64,000 nt of DNA from Actinotignum sanguinis. Its GTDB lineage: Bacteria > Actinomycetota > Actinomycetes > Actinomycetales > Actinomycetaceae. Positions 25,484 to 35,053 of the stretch are shown piece after piece; within the stretch, counting starts at the first letter, position 1, and every line of letters begins with the position of its first letter. A model generated the notes under the pieces. The model had not been told where the DNA came from and ran no database searches. It was given only the letters and a program-made list of their open reading frames with translations. Location of the stretch: positions 1 to 64,000 of the forward strand of contig NZ_QDIE01000006.1 of assembly GCF_003957255.1 (NCBI RefSeq), read 5' to 3'. The translations under genes and the position numbers were made by a program.

Positions 25484-26037
25484 CTTATTTCTCTTTCCAC
25501 ATCTTCAAGGTCGGTTGCTTCGGGCAGGTAGGGCGCCAGGGGCGGCAGGTCATCCAGGGAGTTCATGCCCATGGCTTCGAGGAAATACGGGGTGGTCGCA
25601 TACAGGACCGCACCGGTGGACGGCGTAGTGCCCGCTTCGGCAATGAGGCCGCGGGTTGCGAGCGTCCGCACAACTCCATCAACGTTCACACCGCGAATCG
25701 CCGCTATCTGCGCACGGGTAACAGGCTGCCGGTAGGCGATCACCGCCAGCGTTTCCAGAGCCGGCGTGGATAGTTTACCCGATTGCCCGCGGGTGACGTG
25801 GGCGAGAACAACGTCCGATACCAGCGGATTGGTGTAGAAACGCCACCCTCCCCCGGCCTCGCGCAGCTCGAATCCGCGCGGGCGCCCGTTGCGATATTCC
25901 CGCGCGAGATTTTCTAGCTCGGTGCGGGTCTCCGCTTCGCTCAGACCCACCGCTTCGGCAAGGGTGGCTAGGGGAACCGGGGTGGCCGCCACGAAAAGCA
26001 CCGCCTCGAGTGCGGTGGCGGGGCAAAGATCGGCCAC
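25480..26037 (-). CDS. scpB: Segregation and condensation protein B
   Basis: 185 residues, normal for ScpB, a kleisin-interacting subunit of the bacterial SMC condensin. Two winged-helix domains are visible: ALEAVLFVAATPVPLATLAEAV at the start, and STPALETLAVIAYRQPVTRAQIAAIRGVNVDGVVRTLATRGLI near residues 90-133, which is the family hallmark. Its end overlaps rluB. It begins 122 bases after scpA; that gap contains no gene. Confidence 0.95.
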   Translation of the reverse strand: MADLCPATALEAVLFVAATPVPLATLAEAVGLSEAETRTELENLAREYRNGRPRGFELREAGGGWRFYTNPLVSDVVLAHVTRGQSGKLSTPALETLAVIAYRQPVTRAQIAAIRGVNVDGVVRTLATRGLIAEAGTTPSTGAVLYATTPYFLEAMGMNSLDDLPPLAPYLPEATDLEDVEREIR

Positions 26038-26159
26038 AGATTCTCCTTTATTCCTCCGGATTCGGCGCGGCGCGCCGGCAATGCGAGCCTATAGGCCCAG
26101 TCTAGTCGCTGCGCGGCGCAGTGGCGCGCTTCCAGCAGGCACCGCGCGGCTTGGGTTTA

Positions 26160-26984
26160 TCACGCGCGCGGCTCCACTTCGCCGTATTCGGCGGCGATGT
26201 CGCCCGCCCCCGCCGCGCCGCGATCATCGTCCGGGGTGGGGCGCAGCACCAGCGCACCCAGGGGTTCATCTTGCTCGGCGGCAATCGCGCCTCGGCGCAG
26301 CAATTCCAAGACCGCCAAGAACCGGGCCACCACCATCTGCACCGAGGGGGCATCGGCGCAGAGCTGCGCGAAGGTAAAGGAATCCCCCGCCCGGAAACGT
26401 TCTTCCAGATAGGCCACCTGGCTAGCGACCGGAACAACCGGAGAGTGCAAATGTTGCAGCTGGACCACCGGTTCTGAAGTATCGCGGGTAAAAGCACGGG
26501 CCGCCAGGAGTGCCAGATCCATCACCCCGAGCGGAAGGCGAACTTCCGGTAGCGCCTTCGCGTACATCTCCTCGAGGGGAACATCGCGGCCCACCCGCCG
26601 CCCGGTTTCCGCCAGGCGCGCCCCGAAATCGCGAGCCACCTCTTTAAAAGCCCGGTATTGGAGCAGTTTGGCGAAGAGGAGATCGCGCTGTTCTAGGAGC
26701 TCCCAATCTTCTTCTTCGCTTTCGTGGCGCGGCAGCAAGCGCGCTAGTTTCATATCGAGGAGGGTGGCGGCCACCACCAAAAACTCTGAGGTGGTGGACA
26801 GATCGACCTCCGGCCGGGACCGAATCCAGGCGATGAACTCATCCGTCACTTCCGCCAGAGCGACCTCGGTAATATCCAAGTTTTTCTTGGAAATCATGCT
26901 AAGAAGCACCGAAAACGGCCCCGAATATACGTCGAGGTCAACGTCGAAATCGGAGGAGACGTCAAAGAGAGTGGTCACGCCCAC
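26160..26984 (-). CDS. scpA: Segregation and condensation protein A
   Basis: 274 residues. The N-terminal kleisin region DVDLDVYSGPFSVLLSMISKKNLDITEVALAEVTDEFI (in three stretches, residues 14-51) and FLVVAATLLDMKLARLLP near 69-86 are characteristic; the C-terminal winged helix has FTFAQLCADAPSVQMVVARFLAVLELLRRG near 220-250. It bridges the SMC heads with ScpB for chromosome segregation. It starts six bases after parA on the same strand. Confidence 0.94.
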   Translation of the reverse strand: MGVTTLFDVSSDFDVDLDVYSGPFSVLLSMISKKNLDITEVALAEVTDEFIAWIRSRPEVDLSTTSEFLVVAATLLDMKLARLLPRHESEEEDWELLEQRDLLFAKLLQYRAFKEVARDFGARLAETGRRVGRDVPLEEMYAKALPEVRLPLGVMDLALLAARAFTRDTSEPVVQLQHLHSPVVPVASQVAYLEERFRAGDSFTFAQLCADAPSVQMVVARFLAVLELLRRGAIAAEQDEPLGALVLRPTPDDDRGAAGAGDIAAEYGEVEPRA

Positions 26985-26990
26985 TCCTGT

Positions 26991-27839
26991 TTAGGCACTT
27001 TGGCCGCGGGCAATCACTTCGCGCGCCAACTTCCGATAGGCTACCGCACCCGGGTGCGAAGGTGCGTACTGGGTGATGGGTTCCCCGGCCACCGAGGCAT
27101 CGGGGAATTTCACGGTGCGGGAAATATACGTGTGGTAGACCTTATCTCCGAATCCTTCGTGCACCGAACGCATCACATCACGCGAATGAAGGGTACGCAT
27201 ATCCACCATGGTGAGAAGCACCCCGTCAATGGTGAGCCGCGGATTAAGGCGATCCTGAACCCGGCCAATCTGTTCGGTCAGCAGTGCTACCCCGCGCATA
27301 GCAAAATATTCTGCCTCCAGCGGGATAATAACGCCGTGCGCGGCGGTGAGCGCATTAACAGTGAGGAGACCCAAGGAAGGCTGGCAGTCAATAATAATGA
27401 CGTCATAGTCATCGAGAACCGGGCGCAGCACCCGGCTGAGAGCCTGCTCGCGCGCCACTTCGTTAATAAGCACAATTTCGGCAGCGGAGAGGTCAATATT
27501 AGCCGGAACTACATCCAGACCCTCGACTTTCGAATGCTGAATGATCCCCCGCACATCCGGTTTCGCGGCAATAAGTTCGTTATAAATAGTACGATCCAGC
27601 GCGCGAGCATTAATACCCAGACCGGCCGAGGCAGCGCCCTGCGGATCGAAATCCACAATGAGAACACGCCGGCCGTATCCGGCCAGCGCGGCGGCGAGGT
27701 TAATCGACGTCGTTGTTTTACCCACCCCACCCTTTTGGTTGGACATCGCAATAATGCGCGCCGGGCCGTGTTCCTGCAAGGGCTCCGGTTCGGGGAAATC
27801 CACGTTCTCAGTTTCAAAAAGCGCGTTCTGTTCGGTCAC
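26991..27839 (-). CDS. parA: ParA/Soj-family ATPase, chromosome partitioning
   Basis: 282 residues. A 28-residue N-terminal extension precedes the deviant Walker A motif SNQKGGVGKTTTSINLA near residues 32-48; IVDFDPQGAASAGLG near 60-74 and VIIIDCQPSLGLLTVNAL near 145-162 are the A' and B motifs. No parB is adjacent, as is usual for this second ParA copy beside scpAB in actinobacteria; the canonical parAB near oriC would lie outside the window. Hence a role with SMC/ScpAB or XerD in segregation is likely but not proven. Confidence 0.9.
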   Translation of the reverse strand: MTEQNALFETENVDFPEPEPLQEHGPARIIAMSNQKGGVGKTTTSINLAAALAGYGRRVLIVDFDPQGAASAGLGINARALDRTIYNELIAAKPDVRGIIQHSKVEGLDVVPANIDLSAAEIVLINEVAREQALSRVLRPVLDDYDVIIIDCQPSLGLLTVNALTAAHGVIIPLEAEYFAMRGVALLTEQIGRVQDRLNPRLTIDGVLLTMVDMRTLHSRDVMRSVHEGFGDKVYHTYISRTVKFPDASVAGEPITQYAPSHPGAVAYRKLAREVIARGQSA

Positions 27840-27925
27840 ATCTCTAGGGTACCTAAACTCGGAGGACTTGCGGTGCCATTTCTGGCGCTGAGCGTAGAAC
27901 GACGACGCCGCGCCTTCTCGCCTTT

Positions 27926-28849
27926 CTACTCACTGCGCAGCGCCCGCGGGTGCGAGGTGGCATACACCTCCTTGAGGACATCGCGGGAAACCTGGGTATA
28001 AATCTGGGTGGTGGTCACCGAGGAATGTCCGAGTAATTCCTGCACCACCCGCACATCCGCACCGCCCTGGAGAAGGTGGGTGGCAAAAGAATGCCGCAGC
28101 GAATGCGGAGAGACATGCGCGGTAATACCTGCCCGTTCGGCCGCCTGGCGAATAATGAGCCAGGCACTTTGGCGTGAGAGAGCCCGCCCGCGGGTATTGA
28201 GGAAGAGCTTGGCCACACCCTCCCCGCGCGCGGCGAGCTCCGGGCGGGCCCGGGTGGTGTAGGCATCCAGCGCCTCCAGGGCGTAGCTCCCCAGCGGCAC
28301 CACCCGTTCCTTACGGCCCTTACCGAAGAGCCGCACGGTGGAGGTATCCGTATCAATATCATCTGCCGTAAGCCCGAGGGCTTCGGAAATGCGTGCGCCG
28401 GTTCCATAAAGGACTTCCAGGAGGGCCCGGTCACGCAGGCCCAGGGGCGGCGGGATGGCGCCGGCCGCCTCAATCATGGCGGTTACTTCGGCGATAGTGA
28501 GAGCTTCGGGCAGGCGCGCGGGAAGTTTCGGGGGACGTACCCGGGTGGCGGGATTGGCCGCGGTGGCGCCGTCGTCGTACAAAAAAGTATGAAAAGCCCG
28601 CACCGCGGTCACGGCCCGCGCAATAGAAGCCGGGGCCATGCCGCGTAGCGTTTCCGAAAACGAAGCGACGTCCTCGTCACGTACGTCACCCGGGCTGGTG
28701 ACCCCGCGGGCCTCTAGATGCGCAAGATATTTACGCAAATCCCGCCGGTACGCCGCTACGGTATTGCGCGATAATGCACGTTCGACGCTGATATGGGCGA
28801 GGAACTGCGCGACCGCGCGTTGCAACTGCGGGGTACCGGGCTCAGCCAT
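27926..28849 (-). CDS. xerD: Tyrosine recombinase XerD
   Basis: 307 residues. An N-terminal SAM-like core-binding domain (FLAHISVERALSRNTVAAYRRDLRKYLAHL, two stretches) precedes the catalytic domain, which shows the arginine in GTGARISEALGL near residue 155, HSLRHSFATHLLQGG near 251-265, and LGHSSVTTTQIYTQV with the nucleophilic tyrosine near 286. With XerC it resolves chromosome dimers at dif. Its position next to parA-scpAB is the normal actinobacterial one, so it is not a mobile-element integrase. Confidence 0.94.
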   Translation of the reverse strand: MAEPGTPQLQRAVAQFLAHISVERALSRNTVAAYRRDLRKYLAHLEARGVTSPGDVRDEDVASFSETLRGMAPASIARAVTAVRAFHTFLYDDGATAANPATRVRPPKLPARLPEALTIAEVTAMIEAAGAIPPPLGLRDRALLEVLYGTGARISEALGLTADDIDTDTSTVRLFGKGRKERVVPLGSYALEALDAYTTRARPELAARGEGVAKLFLNTRGRALSRQSAWLIIRQAAERAGITAHVSPHSLRHSFATHLLQGGADVRVVQELLGHSSVTTTQIYTQVSRDVLKEVYATSHPRALRSE

Positions 28850-28989
28850 CTCTTCTCCTTCGCGGGTGCACGCTCACGCTCGCGCCCGGCGCGAACGCAG
28901 ATGCGCTTCGGGCGCGCGAAGCCCGCTCGACCAGTAGACTAGTGCGTGGCACATCTCATGTAACCACAACCTTACGTTAGGAGAATTCA

Positions 28990-31071
28990 ATGGCGAAGCT
29001 CGAATGGTCGCAGCTCGATCAGCGCGCCGTGGACACGACCCGGCTGCTAGCCGCGGATGCGGTGCAAAAAACCGGGAATGGGCATCCCGGAACGGCCATG
29101 TCCCTGGCTCCGGCGGCGTATTTGCTCTACCAGCGGGTCATGAACCACGATCCGGCGGATTCTGCGTGGGTGGGCCGTGACCGTTTCATTCTCTCGGCCG
29201 GGCATTCCTCCCTTACCCAATACAATCAGCTTTTGCTAGCCGGCTACGGCCTCGAACTCGATGATATTAAGGCGCTGCGTACCCTCCACTCCAAGACTCC
29301 CGGCCATCCCGAATACGGCTATACCAACGGTGTGGAGATGACCACCGGGCCGCTGGGGCAGGGCCTGGCCTCCGCGGTGGGATTCGCGATGGCCTCTCGG
29401 CGCGCCCACGGGCTTTTTGACCGGGATACCCCGCTCGGTGAGTCAGTATTCGACCATTTTGTGTACGTTATCGCCGGTGATGGCTGCCTCCAGGAAGGCG
29501 TGACCAGTGAAGCCTGCTCGCTGGCCGGCACCCAGGAGCTCGGAAATCTTATTCTCATTTACGATGACAACCGCATTTCCATTGAAGACAATACCTCCAT
29601 TGCTTTCAGTGAAGATGTGCTGGCCCGCTACGAAGCCTACGGATGGCACACCCAGCACGTGAATTGGATTAAGGAGGATGGTTCCTACCAGGAGGATGTC
29701 CAGGCGCTCTACGATGCGATTCTGGCTGCTCAGCAGGTGACCGATAAGCCCTCCATTATTAAGCTCTCCACCATTATTGCCTGGCCGGCGCCCACCAAGC
29801 AGAATACCGGTGCCTCGCACGGTTCTGCCCTGGGAGTGGAGGAAATTCGCGCCACCAAGGAAATCCTGGGCTTCGATCCGGATATTGACTTCCCGCTGGA
29901 AGACGACGTGCTCGCCCATACCCGCAAGAATGCGGCGGCGCGGGCGGCCGCGGCCCGTAAGGATTGGGATGCGCGTTTCGAAGCGTGGCGTGCTTCCCAT
30001 CCGGAAGAGGCCGCGCTGTACGATCGCATCCGCGCAAAGAAATTCCCCGAGGGTTGGGAAAAGAAGCTGCCGAGCTGGGAGCCGGATCCCAAGGGTATCG
30101 CCACCCGCGCGGCCTCCGGCGTGGTGCTCAATGCCCTCGCTCCGGTGCTGCCCGAATTGTGGGGCGGTTCGGCCGATCTGGCGGGGTCGAATAACACCAC
30201 GATGAAGGGGGAACCGTCCTTCCTGCCCGCGCATCGCTCTTCGACGATGTTCTCCGGTGATATTTACGGACGCACCCTCCACTTCGGTATCCGGGAATTC
30301 GCCATGGGCGCGATCATTAACGGAATTACCCTTGATGGGCTTACCCGTGCCTACGGCGGCACCTTCTTTGTGTTCTCCGATTACATGCGCGGTGCGGCCC
30401 GCCTCGCGGCCATTATGAATATCCCCTCGATTTTTGTATGGACGCATGATTCGGTGGGCGTGGGCGAGGACGGCCCCACCCACCAGCCCATTGAACACCT
30501 GTGGGCCTACCGCGCCATCCCGCGCCTCAATATTGTGCGGCCGGCTGATGCGAACGAAACCGCGGCCGCGTGGCGCGGGGCATTGGAGAAGGTCGACGGC
30601 GGGCCTACCGGCCTCATCCTTACCCGGCAGGGCGTGCCGGTTCTGGAAGGGACCTCCACCGAAGGCGTCCTCAAGGGCGGCTACGTGCTGGCAGACTCCC
30701 CCACCGGGACCGTTGACGTGCAGCTGCTGGCCACCGGTTCCGAAGTGCAGCTGGCAGTGGCCGCCCAGCAGAGCCTCGCGGAGCAGGGAGTGGGTGCACG
30801 CGTTATTTCGCTGCCCTGCCTGGAGTGGTTCGAAGCTCAGGACCAGGCCTACCGTGATGCGGTCATCCTCCCCAACGTCAAGGCACGAGTCTCGGTGGAA
30901 GCCGGTGCCACCTTCGGCTGGGCCGGCTACGTCGGGGATGCCGGGCGCAGCGTGGGTATCAATACCTACGGGGAGTCCGGGCCCGGTGGTGCACTCATGA
31001 AGGAATATGGGATGACCGCCGAGCATGTGGTCTCCGCCGCCCTCGAATCCATCGAAGCGGCGCGCGCCTAA
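28990..31071 (+). CDS. tkt: Transketolase
   Basis: 693 residues, standard length. It transfers two-carbon ketol units in the pentose phosphate pathway with thiamine diphosphate. Visible are GNGHPGTAMSLAP near residue 29-41, ILSAGHSSLTQY near 68-79, the ThDP-binding GDGCLQEGVTSEACSLAG near 159-176 with DDNRISIED, HPGWAG-like late segments, and FGIREFAMGAIINGI near 434-448. TTAGGAGAATTC sets the ATG. In many actinobacteria tal follows tkt; here the next gene is zwf. A terminator-like hairpin at 31129-31161 separates them. Confidence 0.96.
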   Translation: MAKLEWSQLDQRAVDTTRLLAADAVQKTGNGHPGTAMSLAPAAYLLYQRVMNHDPADSAWVGRDRFILSAGHSSLTQYNQLLLAGYGLELDDIKALRTLHSKTPGHPEYGYTNGVEMTTGPLGQGLASAVGFAMASRRAHGLFDRDTPLGESVFDHFVYVIAGDGCLQEGVTSEACSLAGTQELGNLILIYDDNRISIEDNTSIAFSEDVLARYEAYGWHTQHVNWIKEDGSYQEDVQALYDAILAAQQVTDKPSIIKLSTIIAWPAPTKQNTGASHGSALGVEEIRATKEILGFDPDIDFPLEDDVLAHTRKNAAARAAAARKDWDARFEAWRASHPEEAALYDRIRAKKFPEGWEKKLPSWEPDPKGIATRAASGVVLNALAPVLPELWGGSADLAGSNNTTMKGEPSFLPAHRSSTMFSGDIYGRTLHFGIREFAMGAIINGITLDGLTRAYGGTFFVFSDYMRGAARLAAIMNIPSIFVWTHDSVGVGEDGPTHQPIEHLWAYRAIPRLNIVRPADANETAAAWRGALEKVDGGPTGLILTRQGVPVLEGTSTEGVLKGGYVLADSPTGTVDVQLLATGSEVQLAVAAQQSLAEQGVGARVISLPCLEWFEAQDQAYRDAVILPNVKARVSVEAGATFGWAGYVGDAGRSVGINTYGESGPGGALMKEYGMTAEHVVSAALESIEAARA

Positions 31072-31128
31072 AACGCAGGCGCCTCGCCCGCTGGCAGTAG
31101 CGTCTTTTCGCGGGCGCATATCAGTGAC

Positions 31129-31161
31129 GGTCGCGCGGTCGGATGTCCCGGCCGCGCGACC
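31129..31161 (+). terminator. Terminator after tkt
   Basis: GGTCGCGCGG (31129-31138) pairs with CCGCGCGACC (31152-31161), followed by TTATTG. It lies 57 bases beyond the tkt stop. Confidence 0.65.
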
Positions 31162-31259
31162 TTATTGCCCCACAGCGGACTTTCGTTACGCTCGACGGCT
31201 CAAGCGTCTACCATAAGACAGGCGCATATTCTCGCCCTCTTTTTCACGACAGGAATTTT

Positions 31260-32780
31260 ATGGTTGCTCCTACTTCAGGTAATCCGCTCCGTGCCGTCAC
31301 CGACCGCCGCCTCCAGCGCGTGGCCGGCCCCTGCGGCATCGTTCTTTTTGGCATCACCGGTGACCTGGCGAACCGCAAAATTCTTCCCGCCCTCTACGAC
31401 CTCGCGAATCGGGGGCTGCTGCCGCCGTCGTTCTCCATCATCGGAGTGGCGCGCCGTCCCGTAGACGCGGCCCGCAGCGTCGAAGCGGCCATCCGTCAAG
31501 GCGCCCAAACCCCGGTTGTCTCCACCACTCTGGCCCAGATTCTTGACGGGTTGCGGATGGTCGAAGGCCAGTACAACGACCCGGAGCTCTATCGCGCTCT
31601 CGGGGCGACCATGGCGGATGTAGATGCCACCCGCGGTACCGGCGGTAATTTTGCTTTTTATCTTTCCATTCCGCCTAGCCTTTTCCCGGTGGTGACCCAG
31701 GGCCTCGCTACCGCGGGACTCAATCGCGGGGCGCCGGGCAGCTGGCGCCGCGTGGTTATCGAAAAACCGTTCGGGCACGATATGGCCTCCGCGCGCGAAC
31801 TCAATGCTTCGGTCAGCGGGGTATTCCCCCACGATTCGGTTTTCCGCATTGACCACTATCTCGGTAAAGAGACCGTGCAGAATATCCTCGCGCTGCGTTT
31901 CGCCAACGAACTGTATGAGCCGCTGTGGAATTCTTCCCACGTGGACCACGTGCAAATCACCATGGCGGAGGATATTGGGATTGGCTCGCGCGCCGGATAT
32001 TACGACGGTATCGGAGCCACTCGCGACGTGATTCAAAACCACCTGCTCCAGCTGCTGGCCCTCACCGCGATGGAGGAGCCGACCTCGTTCCACGCCGATG
32101 CCCTGCGCGCGGAAAAGGAGAAAGTCCTCGAGGCTACCCATCTGTTCGGGAGCCCGGCCGAAGCTTCGGTGCGGGCACAGTATTCGAACGGATGGCAGGG
32201 CGGCCAGTGGGTGCGCGGTTACCGGGAAGAGAACGGTATCCCGGCCGACTCCGTGACCGATACTTACGGGGCAATTGCCCTGGGAATTGAGACGCGGCGC
32301 TGGTCGGGAGTGCCTTTCTACCTGAGAACCGGTAAGCGACTCGGGCGGCGCGTGTCAGAAATTGCGGTGGTGTTCCGTAATCCGCCTTTCCTCCCCTTCC
32401 CAGATGTGGCCGGGCTAGGGCAAAACACCCTGGTTATCCGGGTGCAACCCAATGAAGGCATCACCTTTAAATTTGGTTCCAAGGTGCCCGGCTCGGAAAT
32501 GCGGCTGCGTGACGTCACTATGGACTTCGCCTACGGTCACGCTTTTACCGAGTACACCCCGGAAGCTTATGAACGTCTCATTCTTGACGTGCTTTTGGGA
32601 GATCCGCCGCTCTTCCCGCAAACCCGGGAAGTTGAAGAGTCCTGGCGGATTATCGACCAGGTGGAAAACTATTGGGCTGCCCACCCGGAGTCCCTGGAAA
32701 CGTACGCGCCTGGGTCCTGGGGCCCGGCCGGTGCCGATGCCATGCTTGCCGCCCACGGCCATGCCTGGCGCCGCCCCTAG
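31260..32780 (+). CDS. zwf: Glucose-6-phosphate dehydrogenase
   Basis: 506 residues from ATG at 31260 (AGGA 7 bases upstream); the frame is open 39 codons further but crosses the terminator region. It oxidises glucose-6-phosphate to 6-phosphogluconolactone. The cofactor-binding LFGITGDLANRKILPALYDLA lies near residues 29-49 in two parts, EKPFGHD near 168, and the active-site RIDHYLGKETVQN near 195-207 with the catalytic histidine. Followed after 41 bases by opcA, whose product is needed for its activity in actinobacteria. Confidence 0.96.
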   Translation: MVAPTSGNPLRAVTDRRLQRVAGPCGIVLFGITGDLANRKILPALYDLANRGLLPPSFSIIGVARRPVDAARSVEAAIRQGAQTPVVSTTLAQILDGLRMVEGQYNDPELYRALGATMADVDATRGTGGNFAFYLSIPPSLFPVVTQGLATAGLNRGAPGSWRRVVIEKPFGHDMASARELNASVSGVFPHDSVFRIDHYLGKETVQNILALRFANELYEPLWNSSHVDHVQITMAEDIGIGSRAGYYDGIGATRDVIQNHLLQLLALTAMEEPTSFHADALRAEKEKVLEATHLFGSPAEASVRAQYSNGWQGGQWVRGYREENGIPADSVTDTYGAIALGIETRRWSGVPFYLRTGKRLGRRVSEIAVVFRNPPFLPFPDVAGLGQNTLVIRVQPNEGITFKFGSKVPGSEMRLRDVTMDFAYGHAFTEYTPEAYERLILDVLLGDPPLFPQTREVEESWRIIDQVENYWAAHPESLETYAPGSWGPAGADAMLAAHGHAWRRP

Positions 32781-32821
32781 CCGCACCTGTTCCGTGCCTG
32801 ACAAAGATCCGAGGAAACTTC

Positions 32822-33763
32822 ATGATTAACCATATTGCCGATACCACGTCTGCCCAGGTGGGCCAGCAGCTTGATCAATTGCGCGGAACTTCTGGGGTAG
32901 GAGCCCTCGGGAGGGTCCTCACGCTCATTATCGTGGCGCATACCGAGGGTGGGGTGCGTGATGCGCTTGAGGCCGCAGCTGGAGCGTCCCGCGCGCACCC
33001 TTCCCGGATTATCGCGGTGCTGCCGGTGGCTGGCGAAACCGCGCGTCTCGATGCGGAAATCCGTACCGGATCGGAAGCCGGCGCTTCCGAGATCGTTATT
33101 TTGCGCGCGCACGGGGGCGCCGCGGAGAACGTGGATACCTTGGTCACTCCACTGCTGCTCCCCGATACCCCGGTGGTGACGTGGTGGATTCAAAATATGC
33201 CGGAAAACCCCGCGGCTACCGCGGCGGGGCGCATCGCGCAGCGCCGTATTACTACCACCCGCACCGCAGATCACCCAGCCCTGGCCCTTCAGCACCTTTC
33301 CGCTAATTATGTTCCCGGGGATACTGATCTGGGCTGGGCCGGCACTACCCTGTGGCGCAATTACATCGCCTCCATGGTGGACGAATTCCCGAGCCGAATC
33401 GTTACCGGCGCGAAGGTGTGGGGGCGCCCGCACCGCTCCTCGCTTTTCTTACTCGCCGCGTGGCTGCGCCTGCGCCTAGACGTTCCGGTGGAGATAGAGC
33501 CGCAGGAGGGCGCTCCGATTACCGGCGTGGAACTATTCTTGGACGACGGCGCAGCTCTCAGCCTGCATCGCACCCCGGGCAATGACCACGGCATCATGCT
33601 CCGCCCGGGTCGAGCTCCCCAGGAGGTTGCTTTGCCGGTGCGCAGCCTGGAAGCGATGCTCATTGAGGATCTGCGCGATCTCAATCCCGATACCGCCTAC
33701 GGTGATGTTTTAACCAGGGGACTCCCCCTACTGGATTATTCTCCCGCGGATGTGGACGTCTAG
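32822..33763 (+). CDS. opcA: OpcA, glucose-6-phosphate dehydrogenase assembly protein
   Basis: 313 residues from ATG at 32822 with GAGGAAAC upstream. Recognisable family segments are LTLIIVAH near residue 34, RAHPSRIIAVLP near 58-69, TLVTPLLLPDTPVVTWWI near 105-122, and FTDLGWAG-like DTDLGWAGTTLWRNYIASMVDEFP near 165-188. OpcA binds and activates G6PDH in cyanobacteria and actinobacteria. A longer frame begins inside zwf but its first 50 residues are low-complexity and not part of the family. The usual next gene, 6-phosphogluconolactonase (pgl), is absent: a terminator follows. Confidence 0.93.
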   Translation: MINHIADTTSAQVGQQLDQLRGTSGVGALGRVLTLIIVAHTEGGVRDALEAAAGASRAHPSRIIAVLPVAGETARLDAEIRTGSEAGASEIVILRAHGGAAENVDTLVTPLLLPDTPVVTWWIQNMPENPAATAAGRIAQRRITTTRTADHPALALQHLSANYVPGDTDLGWAGTTLWRNYIASMVDEFPSRIVTGAKVWGRPHRSSLFLLAAWLRLRLDVPVEIEPQEGAPITGVELFLDDGAALSLHRTPGNDHGIMLRPGRAPQEVALPVRSLEAMLIEDLRDLNPDTAYGDVLTRGLPLLDYSPADVDV

Positions 33764-33802
33764 AAAGCCCGGATGTAGCGTCTAGAAGAGGGCATGCGAA
33801 AC

Positions 33803-33836
33803 GGGGCCGGTACGTGCATACGCACGTACCGGCCCC
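33803..33836. terminator. Bidirectional terminator between opcA and secG
   Basis: GGGGCCGGTACGTGC pairs perfectly with GCACGTACCGGCCCC around ATAC, placed between two convergent transcripts. Confidence 0.85.
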
Positions 33837-33858
33837 GCCGCTTCTTGACTATCTAGTT

Positions 33859-34104
33859 CTAGACGCCCACCTTGACGATGAGGCCGATGAGGATAATAGA
33901 AATTCCCCAGATGAGGGCCAGCACCACGGTGATGCGGTTGAGGTTGCGTTCGGCTACCCCGGAAGAACGCATAGACGTGGAAATACCACCACCGAACATA
34001 TCGGAAATTCCGCCACCCTTGCCTTTATGCAGCAAGATGGAAAGCGTGAGGAAGATGCTGGTGATGAGCATAAGCACTTCGCAGGTAATGAGCAAAGCTT
34101 TCAT
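33859..34104 (-). CDS. secG: Preprotein translocase subunit SecG
   Basis: 81 residues with two membrane helices (about 5-23 and 58-77) and the conserved loop LLHKGKGGGISDMFGGG near residues 24-40. It is part of SecYEG in the cytoplasmic membrane. CTGGAAATG provides a weak ribosome site (AAAGGACTGGAA). It has its own promoter region, since a terminator lies between it and tpiA. Confidence 0.95.
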   Translation of the reverse strand: MKALLITCEVLMLITSIFLTLSILLHKGKGGGISDMFGGGISTSMRSSGVAERNLNRITVVLALIWGISIILIGLIVKVGV

Positions 34105-34194
34105 TTCCAGTCCTTTCGAATGCTTCGTGCACCCGGAGAGTAATAGAGTCCTTGGTTAGTGTACCTGCTGATGCCGGCCTGCGGGAAATAAAAC

Positions 34195-34224
34195 GTGCGG
34201 GGTGGGAAGAATCCCACCCCGCAC
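34195..34224 (-). terminator. Intrinsic terminator after tpiA
   Basis: 13-bp stem GTGCGGGGTGGGA / TCCCACCCCGCAC with a four-base loop. On the minus strand it is followed by TTTTATTT, so it is a true intrinsic terminator of the gap-pgk-tpiA transcript. Confidence 0.92.
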
Positions 34225-34276
34225 GCGAGGGCCAGGGCGATAGTCCTTGGGTGATCGCCCTTAACCGTTATCGTTC

Positions 34277-35053
34277 TTAGCCGCGGAACATCACGATCTT
34301 CGCGAATTCCTCCGCCTTGAGACTGGCGCCGCCCACAAGGGCACCGTCAACATCAGGCTGGGCCATGATCTCCTGGACGTTAGCAGCCTTGACCGATCCG
34401 CCGTACTGGATGCGAACCGCAGCAGCCGCTTCCGCACCGAAGTTTTCCTCGATGCGAGCCCGGATCGCGCCGCAGACTTCCTGGGCGTCTTCCGGGGTGG
34501 CCACTTCGCCGGTGCCAATAGCCCAGATGGGTTCGTAGGCGATAACAAGCTTGGCTACATCGGCAGCCTGGAAATCGGCGAAGAGTTCGTCGATCTGGGA
34601 AACGACGTACTCGACATGCCGGCCTTCCTTACGCACCTCGAGTTCTTCACCGCAGCAGACGATAGGCGTCATGCCGGCGCTAAGAACCTTGTGTGCCTTC
34701 TTGCCGATGAGTTCATTGCTTTCGCCGTGGTAAGCGCGCCGCTCCGAATGACCCACGATGACGTAGCTGCACCCGAGCTTGGAGAGCATCGAGGTGGAGA
34801 TTTCACCGGTGTAGGCGCCTTCGTCATGCACGGAGACGTCCTGGGCACCGTAGGCGATGTGCAGCTCATCTGATTCGCACAGGGTCTGGATGGACCGCAG
34901 ATCGGTGTAGGGGGCGAAAACCGCCACATCTACATCACCGTAGGTGAAACCTGCATCATCCAGGGTCCACGCGACTTTTTGCACAAGGTGGGTAGCCTCG
35001 AGATGATCCATATTCATCTTCCAGTTACCCGCCATCAGGGGGGTGCGTGCCAT
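34277..35053 (-). CDS. tpiA: Triosephosphate isomerase
   Basis: 258 residues. It interconverts dihydroxyacetone phosphate and glyceraldehyde-3-phosphate. Seen: [10 protein letters not shown] near residue 8 (catalytic Asn/Lys), [14 protein letters not shown] near 100-113 (catalytic His), [14 protein letters not shown] near 172-185 (catalytic Glu and flexible loop), and [12 protein letters not shown] near 213-224. ATG overlaps the pgk stop by one base (TAATG). Confidence 0.97.
   Translation of the reverse strand: MARTPLMAGNWKMNMDHLEATHLVQKVAWTLDDAGFTYGDVDVAVFAPYTDLRSIQTLCESDELHIAYGAQDVSVHDEGAYTGEISTSMLSKLGCSYVIVGHSERRAYHGESNELIGKKAHKVLSAGMTPIVCCGEELEVRKEGRHVEYVVSQIDELFADFQAADVAKLVIAYEPIWAIGTGEVATPEDAQEVCGAIRARIEENFGAEAAAAVRIQYGGSVKAANVQEIMAQPDVDGALVGGASLKAEEFAKIVMFRG

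Noticed and set aside
27926-28849. Tyrosine recombinase as sign of a mobile element
   Set aside because: Its sequence and its place beside parA-scpA-scpB are those of chromosomal XerD; no attachment sites or phage genes are near.
29443-31119. A 558-codon open frame antisense to transketolase
   Set aside because: It is the complement of a well-supported enzyme gene in a GC-rich genome, has histidine/glycine/arginine-rich nonsense sequence and no ribosome site or homology that I can see.
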